Part shown: piece by piece, positions 50,589 through 58,962 of the stretch
How positions within the stretch are numbered: the first letter of the stretch is position 1
Layout of the letters: every line of letters begins with the position of its first letter
Assembly: GCF_002013915.1 (NCBI RefSeq)
Contig: NZ_MBTF01000003.1
Coordinates: forward strand, 62,001 to 126,000
Direction of reading: 5' to 3'
Source of the DNA: Mucilaginibacter pedocola
GTDB taxonomy: Bacteria > Bacteroidota > Bacteroidia > Sphingobacteriales > Sphingobacteriaceae
DNA: 64,000 nt
Position numbers and translations under genes: made by a program
Notes under the pieces: generated by a model
The model's input: the letters and a program-made list of their open reading frames with translations, nothing else
Databases searched by the model: none
What the model was told of the DNA's origin: nothing

Positions 50589-52574
50589 TCAATCCCTAAA
50601 TCGTGTCGTGTTATTTCCCCTGTTCACATCAGGCAGTGCATTATCCGGGTCAATAACCACGCTTTCAACATCACCTGTAGTAGGTATAATAATGGTAGCC
50701 ACCTTTTGTTGCAGCCATGTCTCTACCGGAAAGTAGGTGCGTTGTTTGCTGCCGTTCTTCAGTTTTAATTCAACCGTAAAAGGCATAGCCATTAGCTCTT
50801 TATTGGCTATGGTTACTCTGATGCCTTTGCTGTGGTCTTTATCGGCGTATCGGGCGTCTATCAGCGCTATATCCAGCTTGTAATTGTTGTAGAACCAACC
50901 TTTCCAAAACCAGCTCAGGTCTTCGCCGGCGCCGTTCTCCATCGAACGGAAAAAGTCATCGGGCTGTGGGTGTTTGTAGGCCCATTTGTGTATATAGTTG
51001 CGGAAGGCGTAATCGAACCGGTCTTTGCCTAATATTTGTTCGCGCAGCAATATCAAACCAAAAGCAGGTTTAAAATAGGTATAAGGGTGGCGGTACTTTT
51101 CGGCGATGGCATCGGGCTGAGTCATCATGCTTGGTGCTTCCGGGTCGGTGATGAAAGGGATAATCTCATCGGCCGGGTTACCGCCTTTTTCGGCGTACTC
51201 GCTATCGCGTTTTGGTGCGTATTCGCCTTTGTTGAATATGTCGGAAGCATATACGTCAATAAATGTATTCAGGCCTTCATCCAGCCATGCAAAACGGCGC
51301 TCATCGCTGCCAACGATCATCGGGAACCAGTTGTGGCCTATCTCGTGCGCGGTAACCCAAAAAAGTTCTTTGCCTTTATCGGTAATACCGTCGAAAACAA
51401 TACCCGGGTACTCCATACCGCCTGCAATGCCCGCCTCGTTAACGGCAACAGGGTAGGGATAAACAAACCATTTTTCGGAGAAGTATTCTATCGAGCCTTT
51501 CAAATATTCGGTAGCGCGGCCCCAGGCATCATTACCCGCGCTCTCTACCGGATAAACCGACATAGCCAGCGACTTTTTCCCGCCAGGCAAGTTCACTCTT
51601 GCAGCATCCCATATATAAGCTTTTGAAGCACCGAAGGCCACATCGCGCGTATTCAGCATTTTAAAATGCCAGGTAAGGTTTGCTTTACCTGCGGGGCGCG
51701 ATGCCGGGTTGGTTACTTCTGCTGCCGTGCGTATCATTACGGTTTTATCGCTGTTTTTGGCAGCGGCCAGGCGGCTTACTTGGGTGGCGGTCAGTACTTC
51801 TGACGGGTTTACCAACTCGCCGCTACCCGCTACGATCATATCTGCCGGCAGGGTTACCTTGTAGTCGATATCGCCATACTCTAAATAAAACTCGCCGCTG
51901 CCCAGAAAGGGGGCGGTGTCCCAGCCGCGGGCATCATCATATACGCACATGCGCGGATAAAACTGGGCTATTTCGTATATCTTCCCGTTTTTGGTGTCGC
52001 AATAATCGGTGCGGCCGCCAAAATTTCCGGGGATGGTGTAATGGTATTTCACCACAAAGCTGATCTTGCCGCCCTTTGCCGTAACGGCGTTGGGCAGGCG
52101 CACCTGCATGCGGGTATCGGTAATTACATAGTTCAGCTTAGTCAGCTTGCCGTTTTGCAGCATCGAAACAGATTCGATATTGTAGCCTGTGGTATGCCCG
52201 CCTGCCGGGAAGCCGGTAACAAAATTAGAGCGGGCCTCTTTGCGGTAGGTATTCTGATCCAGGTGCAGCCACAGGTATTGCAGCGCATCAGGGCTATTGT
52301 TAGTATAGCTAATGGCAGCCGAGCCGCTGATGGTTTTAGCAACGGTATCCAGCTTGATGTCCAGTTGATAATCTACCCGGTTTTGCCAGTATTTTGGCCC
52401 CGGTTCGCCATTGGGCGAGTGTACTTCGTTACCGTTTTGCGAATAAGGCAGTGGCGAAAAAAGCAGCGAAGGTTGGTAATTACTGGTAACAGTATCGGCG
52501 GCGGTTTTCTTTTGCGCCTGGGCAGAAAGCATGGCTACGGATAGCAATGCAGCAGAGAGAATGGTAATTTTCAT
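50589..52574 (-). CDS. M1-family metallopeptidase
   Basis: A 661-residue zinc aminopeptidase-like protein with a signal peptide (cleavage near SAQA, residue 20), so periplasmic. The zinc site HEIGHNWF with the third ligand Glu 18 residues on (WLDEGLNTF) lies near 405-430. The exopeptidase motif GAMEN-type loop reads [10 protein letters not shown], as in leukotriene-A4-hydrolase-like M1 members. The C-terminal domain is helical. Probably a peptide-scavenging enzyme; the substrate is not determined. Confidence 0.93.
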   Translation of the reverse strand: MKITILSAALLSVAMLSAQAQKKTAADTVTSNYQPSLLFSPLPYSQNGNEVHSPNGEPGPKYWQNRVDYQLDIKLDTVAKTISGSAAISYTNNSPDALQYLWLHLDQNTYRKEARSNFVTGFPAGGHTTGYNIESVSMLQNGKLTKLNYVITDTRMQVRLPNAVTAKGGKISFVVKYHYTIPGNFGGRTDYCDTKNGKIYEIAQFYPRMCVYDDARGWDTAPFLGSGEFYLEYGDIDYKVTLPADMIVAGSGELVNPSEVLTATQVSRLAAAKNSDKTVMIRTAAEVTNPASRPAGKANLTWHFKMLNTRDVAFGASKAYIWDAARVNLPGGKKSLAMSVYPVESAGNDAWGRATEYLKGSIEYFSEKWFVYPYPVAVNEAGIAGGMEYPGIVFDGITDKGKELFWVTAHEIGHNWFPMIVGSDERRFAWLDEGLNTFIDVYASDIFNKGEYAPKRDSEYAEKGGNPADEIIPFITDPEAPSMMTQPDAIAEKYRHPYTYFKPAFGLILLREQILGKDRFDYAFRNYIHKWAYKHPQPDDFFRSMENGAGEDLSWFWKGWFYNNYKLDIALIDARYADKDHSKGIRVTIANKELMAMPFTVELKLKNGSKQRTYFPVETWLQQKVATIIIPTTGDVESVVIDPDNALPDVNRGNNTTRFRD

Positions 52575-52632
52575 TGGGGCTGTGTAAAAAGCAGAGCAAG
52601 ATACAAAGGCTGCGGCGTTATTTTATTTTTAG

Positions 52633-52661
52633 TTTGATATTGCCCCAATTGCCTACCTTTA
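52633..52661 (+). promoter_or_regulatory. Likely promoter of the Lgt-like/radical SAM operon
   Basis: TTTG (52633-52636), a 17-base spacer and TACCTTTA (52654-52661, one mismatch to TAnnTTTG). It places the transcript start about 15 bases before TTG 52684. Confidence 0.4.
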
Positions 52662-52683
52662 TTAAACACTAATACACGCCAAT

Positions 52684-53433
52684 TTGCACTTTCCGGTCAA
52701 TATTCCCATAGGTTCGGCAACCATTCCGGTTCATTTTGTTTGCGAAACGCTTTCGTACTTTTTGGGGTACAGGTATTATGCTTATTTGCGCCGGCACAGT
52801 AACGATGCTATCAGCGCGCATAACCGGCTGGTGATATTTATAGGTGCAGCGTTCGGGGCATTTTTAGGTAGCCATGTATTGGGAGTATTAGAGAACCCGG
52901 CTTTGCTTTCCAAATTCAACCTGCTGTATTTTATGGGCAATAAAACCATTGTAGGCGGTATGCTGGGCGGCTTGATAGGGGTAGAGCTTACAAAAAAACA
53001 AATAGGTGTTACCGCATCCTCGGGCGACCTGATGGTTTACCCGCTTATACTGGCTATGGTAATTGGCCGCACGGGTTGCTTTTTGGCAGGACTGGAAGAC
53101 GGTACCTACGGCGTGGCCAGTACCCTGCCATGGGCCATCAACTTTGGCGATGGCATACGCAGGCATCCCACCAATTTGTACGAGATATTGTTTTGGTTAC
53201 TATTATGGGTAACCCTGGCTTTAATAGAACGAAAGGGCGAATTGGCCAACGGCGCACGCTTTAAAATTTTCCTGGCAAGCTATCTGGTTTTCAGGTTGCT
53301 GGTGGAGTTTATTAAGCCTGCATACTTTTTTGGCTTTGGGCTCTCGGTGATACAGTTGGCTTGTATCGGCGGAATTTTGTATTATTATAAAGTATTTCTA
53401 CACCCCTCAAAACTGATAAAAACCTATGCCTGA
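52684..53433 (+). CDS. Divergent Lgt-like (prolipoprotein diacylglyceryl transferase-like) membrane protein
   Basis: A 249-residue polytopic membrane protein related to Lgt, which moves diacylglycerol from phosphatidylglycerol to lipobox cysteines. Lgt-like landmarks: GGMLGGLIGVE (91-101), GRTGCFLAGL (128-137) and RHPTNLYE (160-167). The Lgt histidine-glycine-glycine segment reads Leu-Gly-Gly here, and the usual GRIGNFLNGE reads GRTGCFLAGL, so it may not be the housekeeping Lgt. The start is TTG 52684. It overlaps the radical SAM gene by eight bases, so the two are coupled. A lipid-modifying role is inference. Confidence 0.8.
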   Translation: MHFPVNIPIGSATIPVHFVCETLSYFLGYRYYAYLRRHSNDAISAHNRLVIFIGAAFGAFLGSHVLGVLENPALLSKFNLLYFMGNKTIVGGMLGGLIGVELTKKQIGVTASSGDLMVYPLILAMVIGRTGCFLAGLEDGTYGVASTLPWAINFGDGIRRHPTNLYEILFWLLLWVTLALIERKGELANGARFKIFLASYLVFRLLVEFIKPAYFFGFGLSVIQLACIGGILYYYKVFLHPSKLIKTYA

Positions 53434-54829
53434 ACGCCCGTATATATACTACGATTTTACTTTAAGCATTTGCTCTACCTGCCTGCGCCGGGTTGATGCC
53501 AAGATAGTTTTTGAAGACGGCAAGGTTTACATGCTGAAGAACTGCCGGCAGCATGGTTTCGAGAAAGTACTGATAGCTACCGATGTAGAATACTATAAAA
53601 ACTGTCGCAACTATGCCAAGCGCAGCGAGATGCCGCTAAAGTTTAATGCAGAAACACATTATGGCTGCCCGTATGATTGTGGCCTGTGCCGCGACCACGA
53701 GCAGCACTCGTGTCTCACGGTAGTAGAGGTTACCGATCGATGTAATTTAAGCTGCCCTACCTGCTATGCCATGTCGTCGCCGCATTATGGCAGGCACCGC
53801 ACCTTGCAGGAGATTGAACAGATGCTGGATGTGATTGTGGCTAACGAAGGCCAGCCCGATGTGGTGCAGCTAAGTGGCGGCGAACCCACCGTGCACCCGC
53901 AGTTTTTTGAGATACTGGATATTGCTAAAACTAAGCCCATCAAACACCTGATGCTGAATACCAACGGCATCAGGATAGCTAAGGACGAAAACTTTGTACA
54001 GCGCCTGGCAACTTATCAGCCCGATTTTGAGATATACCTGCAGTTTGATTCCTTTGAGGCAGAAGCGCTGATCAAACTGCGTGGAGAAGACCTTACGGAT
54101 GTGCGCGCTAAAGCCATAGAACACCTGAACAAGTATAACCTGAGCACTACGCTGGTGGTTACCCTGCAAAAGGATTTGAACACGCATGAGATAGGCAAAA
54201 TAATAGAGTATGCCCTGCAACAGCCCTGCGTGCGTGGAGTAACCTTTCAGCCTACGCAACAGGCGGGCAGGCTGGAGAACTTTAACCCGCAAACCGACCG
54301 CTATACCATGACGGAGGTGCGCAGCGCTATACTGGAGCAAACCAACGTTTTTAATGCCAACGACTTGATACCCGTGCCCTGCAACCCCGATGCACTGGTG
54401 ATGGGGTATGCATTGAAATTGGGCGGCGAAGTGTTCCCGCTTACGCGGATGATAAACCCCGATGACCTGCTGGATAACTCGAAGAATACCATTGTTTACG
54501 AGCAGGACGAGCGCCTGAAAGGCCATTTGCTGAATATGTTCAGCACCGGTAACTCGGTTGATAAGGCCAAAGAGCACCTGCACTCAATAATGTGTTGCCT
54601 GCCCGAAATAGATGCCCCGCAGTTAAGCTACGATAATCTGTTTCGCATCATTATCATGAACTTTATTGATGCGCAGAATTTTGATGTACGCGCCATCAAA
54701 AAATCGTGTGTGCACATTGTTAATAAGGATATGCAGATCATCCCCTTCGAAACCATGAACATTTTTTACCGCGACGAGAAGCGCGAATACCTGGAACAAT
54801 TACGTACCGAAATGGCTGCAACATTTTAA
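53426..54829 (+). CDS. Radical SAM enzyme of the MJ0619/tetraether-synthase-like group
   Basis: A 467-residue radical SAM protein. The [4Fe-4S]-SAM motif is C106-x3-C110-x2-C113 in RCNLSCPTCYAMSS, with the GGE-type SGGEPTVHPQF near 148. Upstream are further cysteine sites: C16/C19 with C40, and CPYDCGLC at 81-88 followed by HEQHSC. This ordered set of extra Cys clusters is what I recall for MJ0619 and the archaeal tetraether synthase Tes, which joins lipid chains. It is coupled to the Lgt-like gene and followed three bases later by three small membrane proteins. Substrate unknown; lipid or peptide modification is inference. Confidence 0.85.
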   Translation: MPERPYIYYDFTLSICSTCLRRVDAKIVFEDGKVYMLKNCRQHGFEKVLIATDVEYYKNCRNYAKRSEMPLKFNAETHYGCPYDCGLCRDHEQHSCLTVVEVTDRCNLSCPTCYAMSSPHYGRHRTLQEIEQMLDVIVANEGQPDVVQLSGGEPTVHPQFFEILDIAKTKPIKHLMLNTNGIRIAKDENFVQRLATYQPDFEIYLQFDSFEAEALIKLRGEDLTDVRAKAIEHLNKYNLSTTLVVTLQKDLNTHEIGKIIEYALQQPCVRGVTFQPTQQAGRLENFNPQTDRYTMTEVRSAILEQTNVFNANDLIPVPCNPDALVMGYALKLGGEVFPLTRMINPDDLLDNSKNTIVYEQDERLKGHLLNMFSTGNSVDKAKEHLHSIMCCLPEIDAPQLSYDNLFRIIIMNFIDAQNFDVRAIKKSCVHIVNKDMQIIPFETMNIFYRDEKREYLEQLRTEMAATF

Positions 54830-54832
54830 GCT

Positions 54833-55084
54833 ATGGAAGAACCAAAGAAAGCCCCCGCTAACTATAAGGTGATAGGTATAAACGTTGCCATATTTGCCGT
54901 TTACACCCTTGGGTGCAAGCTGATATACGACGATATATTTAACGCCATACCGGTATATGCCATACATGTGTTAGCATGTTTTGTACTGGCCATTATATAC
55001 AGGCAATTGGTGTGGGTACTATCGGGCATGCTGCTTTTGTTAATTGGTTTTTCTACTTGTGTGGCAATATTTACTTTAGGTTAG
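54833..55084 (+). CDS. Small IGFSTC membrane protein, paralogue A
   Basis: An 83-residue protein with a short polar N-terminus (EEPKKAPANYK) and three predicted helices. Motifs shared with B and C: VIGINVAIFAVYT (13-25), HVLAC (45-49) and IGFSTC (71-76), the latter two inside hydrophobic segments. It starts three bases after the radical SAM stop. No known family is recognised. The invariant His and Cys in membrane helices suggest a metal/heme site or a modification site; which is unknown. Confidence 0.8.
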   Translation: MEEPKKAPANYKVIGINVAIFAVYTLGCKLIYDDIFNAIPVYAIHVLACFVLAIIYRQLVWVLSGMLLLLIGFSTCVAIFTLG

Positions 55085-55086
55085 TT

Positions 55087-55368
55087 ATGGAAGAGATAAA
55101 TGAAAATACGCCCGCGCCTAAACCAGCTGCCAGCTATAAGATAGTGGGTGTTAATTTGGCAATACTGGCTGTCTACACCATAATTTCAGCCATACCGCAA
55201 GAGGGCATATTGTTCGATATGTTTGTCATTTTCTTCCACGTTATCACTTGTTTGATCCTCACCTTAACGGGCCCTAAGCGTTTGCAATGGCTGCTAAGCG
55301 CAGTATTGGTATTGGTGATTGGTTTTTCTACCTGTGTGAGTATAGGTAGTTTTAGAGGAGGCCTTTAA
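55087..55368 (+). CDS. Small IGFSTC membrane protein, paralogue B
   Basis: A 93-residue paralogue, from ATG 55087, two bases after the stop of paralogue A. Shared motifs are YKIVGVNLAILAVYT (17-31), HVITC (51-55) and IGFSTC (78-83). A Pro-rich polar N-terminus (about 1-16) faces one side of the membrane. The His-x3-Cys and Cys in IGFSTC are preserved at the same spacing as in A and C. Three tandem copies in one operon suggest complex subunits or multiple substrates for one enzyme. Confidence 0.8.
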   Translation: MEEINENTPAPKPAASYKIVGVNLAILAVYTIISAIPQEGILFDMFVIFFHVITCLILTLTGPKRLQWLLSAVLVLVIGFSTCVSIGSFRGGL

Positions 55369-55370
55369 CT

Positions 55371-55652
55371 ATGCAAGAAACCGGACTAAGACCGCAACCC
55401 GAACCCCAATGGATAGTGGTAGGTATAAACATAGCTGTTGTGATAGCCTACACGATTTACCTCAGATATGTTGACAAAGGGCAATATAATATCATTGGCG
55501 ATGCTATGCTCATAGGTATGCACGTGGTAATTTGCCTGTTGCTGGCCATATTTGTTTTGAGCAAAGAATTTTTAATGAGCGCCGCACTGGTGCTGGTTAT
55601 AGGTTTTTCAACCTGCTGGACGGTGTTTGCTACAAAAGTTTTTTATAAATAA
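55371..55652 (+). CDS. Small IGFSTC membrane protein, paralogue C
   Basis: A 93-residue paralogue starting two bases after B. Shared motifs are WIVVGINIAVVIAYT (14-28), HVVIC (51-55) and IGFSTC (77-82); the C-terminus is basic (TKVFYK). Last gene of the five-gene operon; a 48-base gap separates it from the next gene. Function unknown. Confidence 0.8.
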   Translation: MQETGLRPQPEPQWIVVGINIAVVIAYTIYLRYVDKGQYNIIGDAMLIGMHVVICLLLAIFVLSKEFLMSAALVLVIGFSTCWTVFATKVFYK

Positions 55653-55700
55653 TTTATGGAATTGTGGGCTTAATGGCATCCTGTAATAAAACCCAGCGTT

Positions 55701-56369
55701 ATGCCACGTATCAAACACATCAGTATCTCCACACCCTGCCACGAAGATTGGCAGCAAATGACAGCAAACCAACAAGGGAAGTTTTGCCAAAGCTGCTGCA
55801 AAACGGTAGTTGACTTTAGCGAAATGACTAATGCTGAAGTGATTGCCTATTTGGCATCGCATAAAAATACTTGCGGGCGCATTCCCGCCCTGAAGTTGGC
55901 TGCCATTAACCACCAATTAGAAATTGATAACCGAAAACGCTTTACCTGGAAAGGGCTAATTGCGGCTGCATCATTAAGTATGTTGTTCCCGGTTATAAAT
56001 GCCAAAGCAAAACCGGCGCATAAAACCGAGCAAGCACCTGTTGTACCGGCAAAAGCTAATATAATAAATAGAGTAGCAGACAGCGTAACTTACATAACTA
56101 TAAAAGGTGTGATAAGGGCTAAAGAAGATGGCCAGCCACTACCGGGTGCATCTATTAAGGTAAAATATAGAGGTAAGTATATAGAGGGAATAACAAACGT
56201 GAATGGTTTATTTAGCTTACGCGTGCCGGCTAAGGCTAAGCGCGTGTTAGTGAGCTTTGTAGGTTATCAATCCCAGGATATAACGCTAAAACCCGGCGAA
56301 GAGGAGAAAGCAATGGAAATAATGCTACAGATGAACTCTTATATGCTGGGTGGATTTGGGATGCATTGA
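55701..56369 (+). CDS. Zinc-ribbon-like N-domain with carboxypeptidase-regulatory-like C-domain
   Basis: A 222-residue protein. The N-terminal part (about 5-65) carries CHEDW-Q-M then GKFCQSCCKTVVDFSEM and a later Cys in NTCGRIP, a small Cys-rich module that begins several Bacteroidota membrane proteins. A membrane segment lies near 82-97 (LIAAASLSMLFPVINA), followed by a CarboxypepD_reg-like beta-sandwich (about 135-210; GQPLPGASIKVKYRGK, LRVPAKAKRVLVSFVGY) as found at the start of TonB receptors. It is thought to act as a single-pass envelope protein; no enzyme domain is present. Confidence 0.8.
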   Translation: MPRIKHISISTPCHEDWQQMTANQQGKFCQSCCKTVVDFSEMTNAEVIAYLASHKNTCGRIPALKLAAINHQLEIDNRKRFTWKGLIAAASLSMLFPVINAKAKPAHKTEQAPVVPAKANIINRVADSVTYITIKGVIRAKEDGQPLPGASIKVKYRGKYIEGITNVNGLFSLRVPAKAKRVLVSFVGYQSQDITLKPGEEEKAMEIMLQMNSYMLGGFGMH

Positions 56370-56410
56370 TCAAGCTTCTACCAGCTTATCATTTAAATCT
56401 TAACAATAAT

Positions 56411-56447
56411 CATTACGGGCTTGTCGGTGATAACACGCGACAAGGGC
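56411..56447. repeat. TACGGGCTTGTCGGTGATAA-type hairpin repeat, copy 1
   Basis: Unit CTTGTCG-GTG-ATAA-CAC-g-CGACAAG forms a stem-loop with one bulged base. Two further copies start at 56571 and 56614. Confidence 0.8.
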
Positions 56448-56470
56448 ATAAAGCTATTTTATCCCGCCAC

Positions 56471-56491
56471 TGTTGAGTGTTATCACCAACA
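56471..56491. repeat. Diverged hairpin with same GTG-TTAT-CAC core (inverted)
   Basis: TGTTGAGTGTTATCACCAACA pairs its ends and has the core of the other copies on the opposite strand. Confidence 0.5.
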
Positions 56492-56570
56492 GCTCCGATG
56501 CTTGTAAAAGAGGAAGGCCGTATGCTATTCAATTAATCCCGGCTTTTCGTTCAAATCGTAATAGAAGTAA

Positions 56571-56606
56571 TTACGGGCTTGTCGGTGATAACACGCGACA
56601 AGGGCT
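56571..56606. repeat. Hairpin repeat, copy 2
   Basis: Nearly identical to copy 1 (GGGCTTGTCGGTGATAACAC then GCGACAAGGGCT). Confidence 0.8.
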
Positions 56607-56613
56607 CTTTGGT

Positions 56614-56650
56614 CATTACGGGCTTGTCGGTGATAACACACGATAAGGGC
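56614..56650. repeat. Hairpin repeat, copy 3
   Basis: As copy 1, with two base changes in the right arm (CACACGATAAGGGC), 8 bases after copy 2. Confidence 0.8.
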
Positions 56651-56680
56651 GGATGAGATGCCCTTGGGGTAAAAGGAGCT

Positions 56681-57631
56681 TTATCTACCCATCATCTCAG
56701 CCAGCACCCCTTCTTTCAATGAATACGTAGACATCCACACATCCACCAGCCCCAGCTTTTGCATCAGGTAAATAGTGAGCAGGCTTGCCGATACGATCAT
56801 ATCTACCCTAACGGGGATAATGCCTTTCATGGTGGCGCGTTTGGCGTGGGTTGATTTGATGAGCCGCTCTATCAGGTACAGCAGGTCGTCGGTGTCGAAC
56901 TCGTAGCTTTTGGTGGATTTGAGATCGAATTTGCGGCCGGCCTCCAGCTCTATCACCTCGGCAAAGCTTTCGAATGCGCCGGAGGAACCTATCAAAAATG
57001 TTGGCTTGTACTGCATGGCCGCCTGGAATAACGGCACTAATTGCTGGTTGAGGTAAGCCGTCATGGCTTTTATAGATACTACATTCATCGGGTCGACTTT
57101 GTGGAATTTATCCATCAGCCTCGCCGCACCTATCTCGAAACTTTGTTTCCAAAGGGTTTCATCTTCGTTGCCTATGATGAACTCCACGCTGCCGCCGCCA
57201 ATGTCTACTATTAGCGAATTTTTTTCGGTAAGTACGCCGCTGGCTTCTATCCCTTTATAAATAAAAGCTGCTTCCTTCGCACCGTCGATGATTTCTATCT
57301 GGATGCCTGCCTGCGCTTTTACTTCTGCTATAAAATCATTCCCGTTAGCAGCATTGCGCAGGGCAGAGGTGGCTATGGCACGTACCTCTGTTGCGGCTGC
57401 CTCGTCGATATGCTTTTTAAAATCCTGCATGGCCTTAATGCCACGGCTGAAGGCCGCTTGCTGGATAATGCCCTTGTTGATGCCGCCCTCGCCAATTTTA
57501 ACCGCTTCGGTTTGCTGGTGGACGATGCGGAAGCCTTCGGTACTTTTTTCGGCAATAAGCAGGTGGAAGGTATTGGTACCAAGGTCCATCACGGCGAAGC
57601 GTTTGGCGGAAGCGTTGTTTTGTTCGGGCAT
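56681..57631 (-). CDS. Ppx/GppA-family exopolyphosphatase
   Basis: A 316-residue ASKHA-fold phosphatase acting on polyphosphate or pppGpp. The phosphate loops are DLGTNTFHLLIAE (16-28) and DIGGGSVEFIIGNE near 140-153; the catalytic Glu is in IATSALRNAAN-containing helix region near 107-117. The length fits the short two-domain bacterial form. The start is ATG 57631. It is convergent with the palindrome cluster. Confidence 0.9.
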   Translation of the reverse strand: MPEQNNASAKRFAVMDLGTNTFHLLIAEKSTEGFRIVHQQTEAVKIGEGGINKGIIQQAAFSRGIKAMQDFKKHIDEAAATEVRAIATSALRNAANGNDFIAEVKAQAGIQIEIIDGAKEAAFIYKGIEASGVLTEKNSLIVDIGGGSVEFIIGNEDETLWKQSFEIGAARLMDKFHKVDPMNVVSIKAMTAYLNQQLVPLFQAAMQYKPTFLIGSSGAFESFAEVIELEAGRKFDLKSTKSYEFDTDDLLYLIERLIKSTHAKRATMKGIIPVRVDMIVSASLLTIYLMQKLGLVDVWMSTYSLKEGVLAEMMGR

Positions 57632-57705
57632 GGGCAGAAATTACAAATCCCCGCAAAAGTATGGCTTTTGCAAGGGATTTTGTGAATTATGATGTGGTTA
57701 AGGAA

Positions 57706-58959
57706 TTACTCTTTATAAAAGAACCATTTGGCCAACTCCTTAAAGCTGGCTTTTTTGCCATACATCAGTACGCCAACGCGGTAAATACGCGCAGCTACGT
57801 AGGTAGTAAACAGGAAACCGGCTATCATCAACGCCATCGATATACCTAATTGCCAATCGGGCACACCGCCAAATGGTATGCGCACCATCATGGCTACGGG
57901 GGCGGTGAAAGGTATCATAGATAACCACACTGCCAGCGGACTATCAGGCGCCTGGAACAATACCGATACCGATAAAATATAAGTGAACAGCAAGGGCAAA
58001 GTGATGGGGAACATGAACTGTTGTGTTTCGGTCTCACTATCTACCGCCGACCCTACGGCTGCAAATAAGGCGCTGTAAAGCAGGTATCCCGTCAGGAAAT
58101 AAAAAATAAAGCACATTAAAATATAACCGAATGGGATTGTGCTCAATACGGCTATGGCACCCGCCATAGGGCTACCCGGTCCCGAAAAGGCATGGCCAGC
58201 AATTTTCGATGATACTACGGATAGCAGTATCCACGCACCGAATTGCGTTAAACCAACCAGCCCCACGCCGATGATCTTACCCAGCATCAGTTGAAATGGT
58301 TTTACCGATGATATGATAACCTCGATGATACGGTTGGTTTTCTCCTCGATAACGCCACGCATTACCTGCGCACCGTAGATGAACAGCGATAGGTATATCA
58401 ATATAGCACAGGCGATACCCACACCCATGGTAGCACCCAAATTGGCATCTTTGGTACCTGTGGCGGTTACTTCCAGTGCGTTAACTTCTATATGGGTTTT
58501 GTTAATTGAGTTTAGCAGTGCGGTATCAATATGGTGCGCTACCAGGCTTTCGGCCGAGGCTATAGCGTTCATTTGTTTTTCTACCTCGTTGGTAACCTGG
58601 TAAGTAGGTTTCTTTTTCGAGAGTATCTGCACCTGCTTTTTAGTATAGTCAGCAGGTATCACCAGTACCGATAGGTTTTCGTCTTCCTGCAAAGCTGCTT
58701 TGGCCTCGGCAAGCGGTTGTTTGCCGGTTTCGAATTTGATGTGTTTAACGTTATGCAGCTTGCCTTCAAAAGCCTTGCTATCGTCGATCACTTTTACTAC
58801 CTGGTCGTTGCTTAGCTCCTGGCTGTTTTTGGCAACCAGGCCTATCACTGCCGACATACCCAGTATCAGCATCGGTACTACAAATATCATCACTATGAAA
58901 GCCTTTTTGCGCACACGGGTAATGTATTCGCGCTGTATAATAAGTAATACTTTGTTCAT
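57706..58959 (-). CDS. ABC-2 type transporter permease (NatB-like)
   Basis: A 417-residue permease with one N-terminal helix (about 20-42), a large extracytoplasmic domain, and a cluster of about five helices from residue 180. The segment LIYLSLFIYGAQVMRGVIEEKTNRIIEVIISS is diagnostic of the NatB/YhaP-like group. It pairs with the ATP-binding gene upstream, 3 bases apart. Sodium or peptide export is suggested by family, not shown here. Confidence 0.88.
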   Translation of the reverse strand: MNKVLLIIQREYITRVRKKAFIVMIFVVPMLILGMSAVIGLVAKNSQELSNDQVVKVIDDSKAFEGKLHNVKHIKFETGKQPLAEAKAALQEDENLSVLVIPADYTKKQVQILSKKKPTYQVTNEVEKQMNAIASAESLVAHHIDTALLNSINKTHIEVNALEVTATGTKDANLGATMGVGIACAILIYLSLFIYGAQVMRGVIEEKTNRIIEVIISSVKPFQLMLGKIIGVGLVGLTQFGAWILLSVVSSKIAGHAFSGPGSPMAGAIAVLSTIPFGYILMCFIFYFLTGYLLYSALFAAVGSAVDSETETQQFMFPITLPLLFTYILSVSVLFQAPDSPLAVWLSMIPFTAPVAMMVRIPFGGVPDWQLGISMALMIAGFLFTTYVAARIYRVGVLMYGKKASFKELAKWFFYKE

Positions 58960-58962
58960 AGC

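Larger units (their letters stand above)
56370..56680. other. Intergenic cluster of palindromic repeats
   Basis: A 311-base gap holding three near-identical hairpin units and one diverged inverted one (listed separately). No coding frame is supported. Confidence 0.7.

Noticed and set aside
56411..56650. Possible CRISPR array
   Set aside because: Only three similar units with irregular gaps (about 123 and 8 bases), each a self-complementary hairpin; no cas genes are near.
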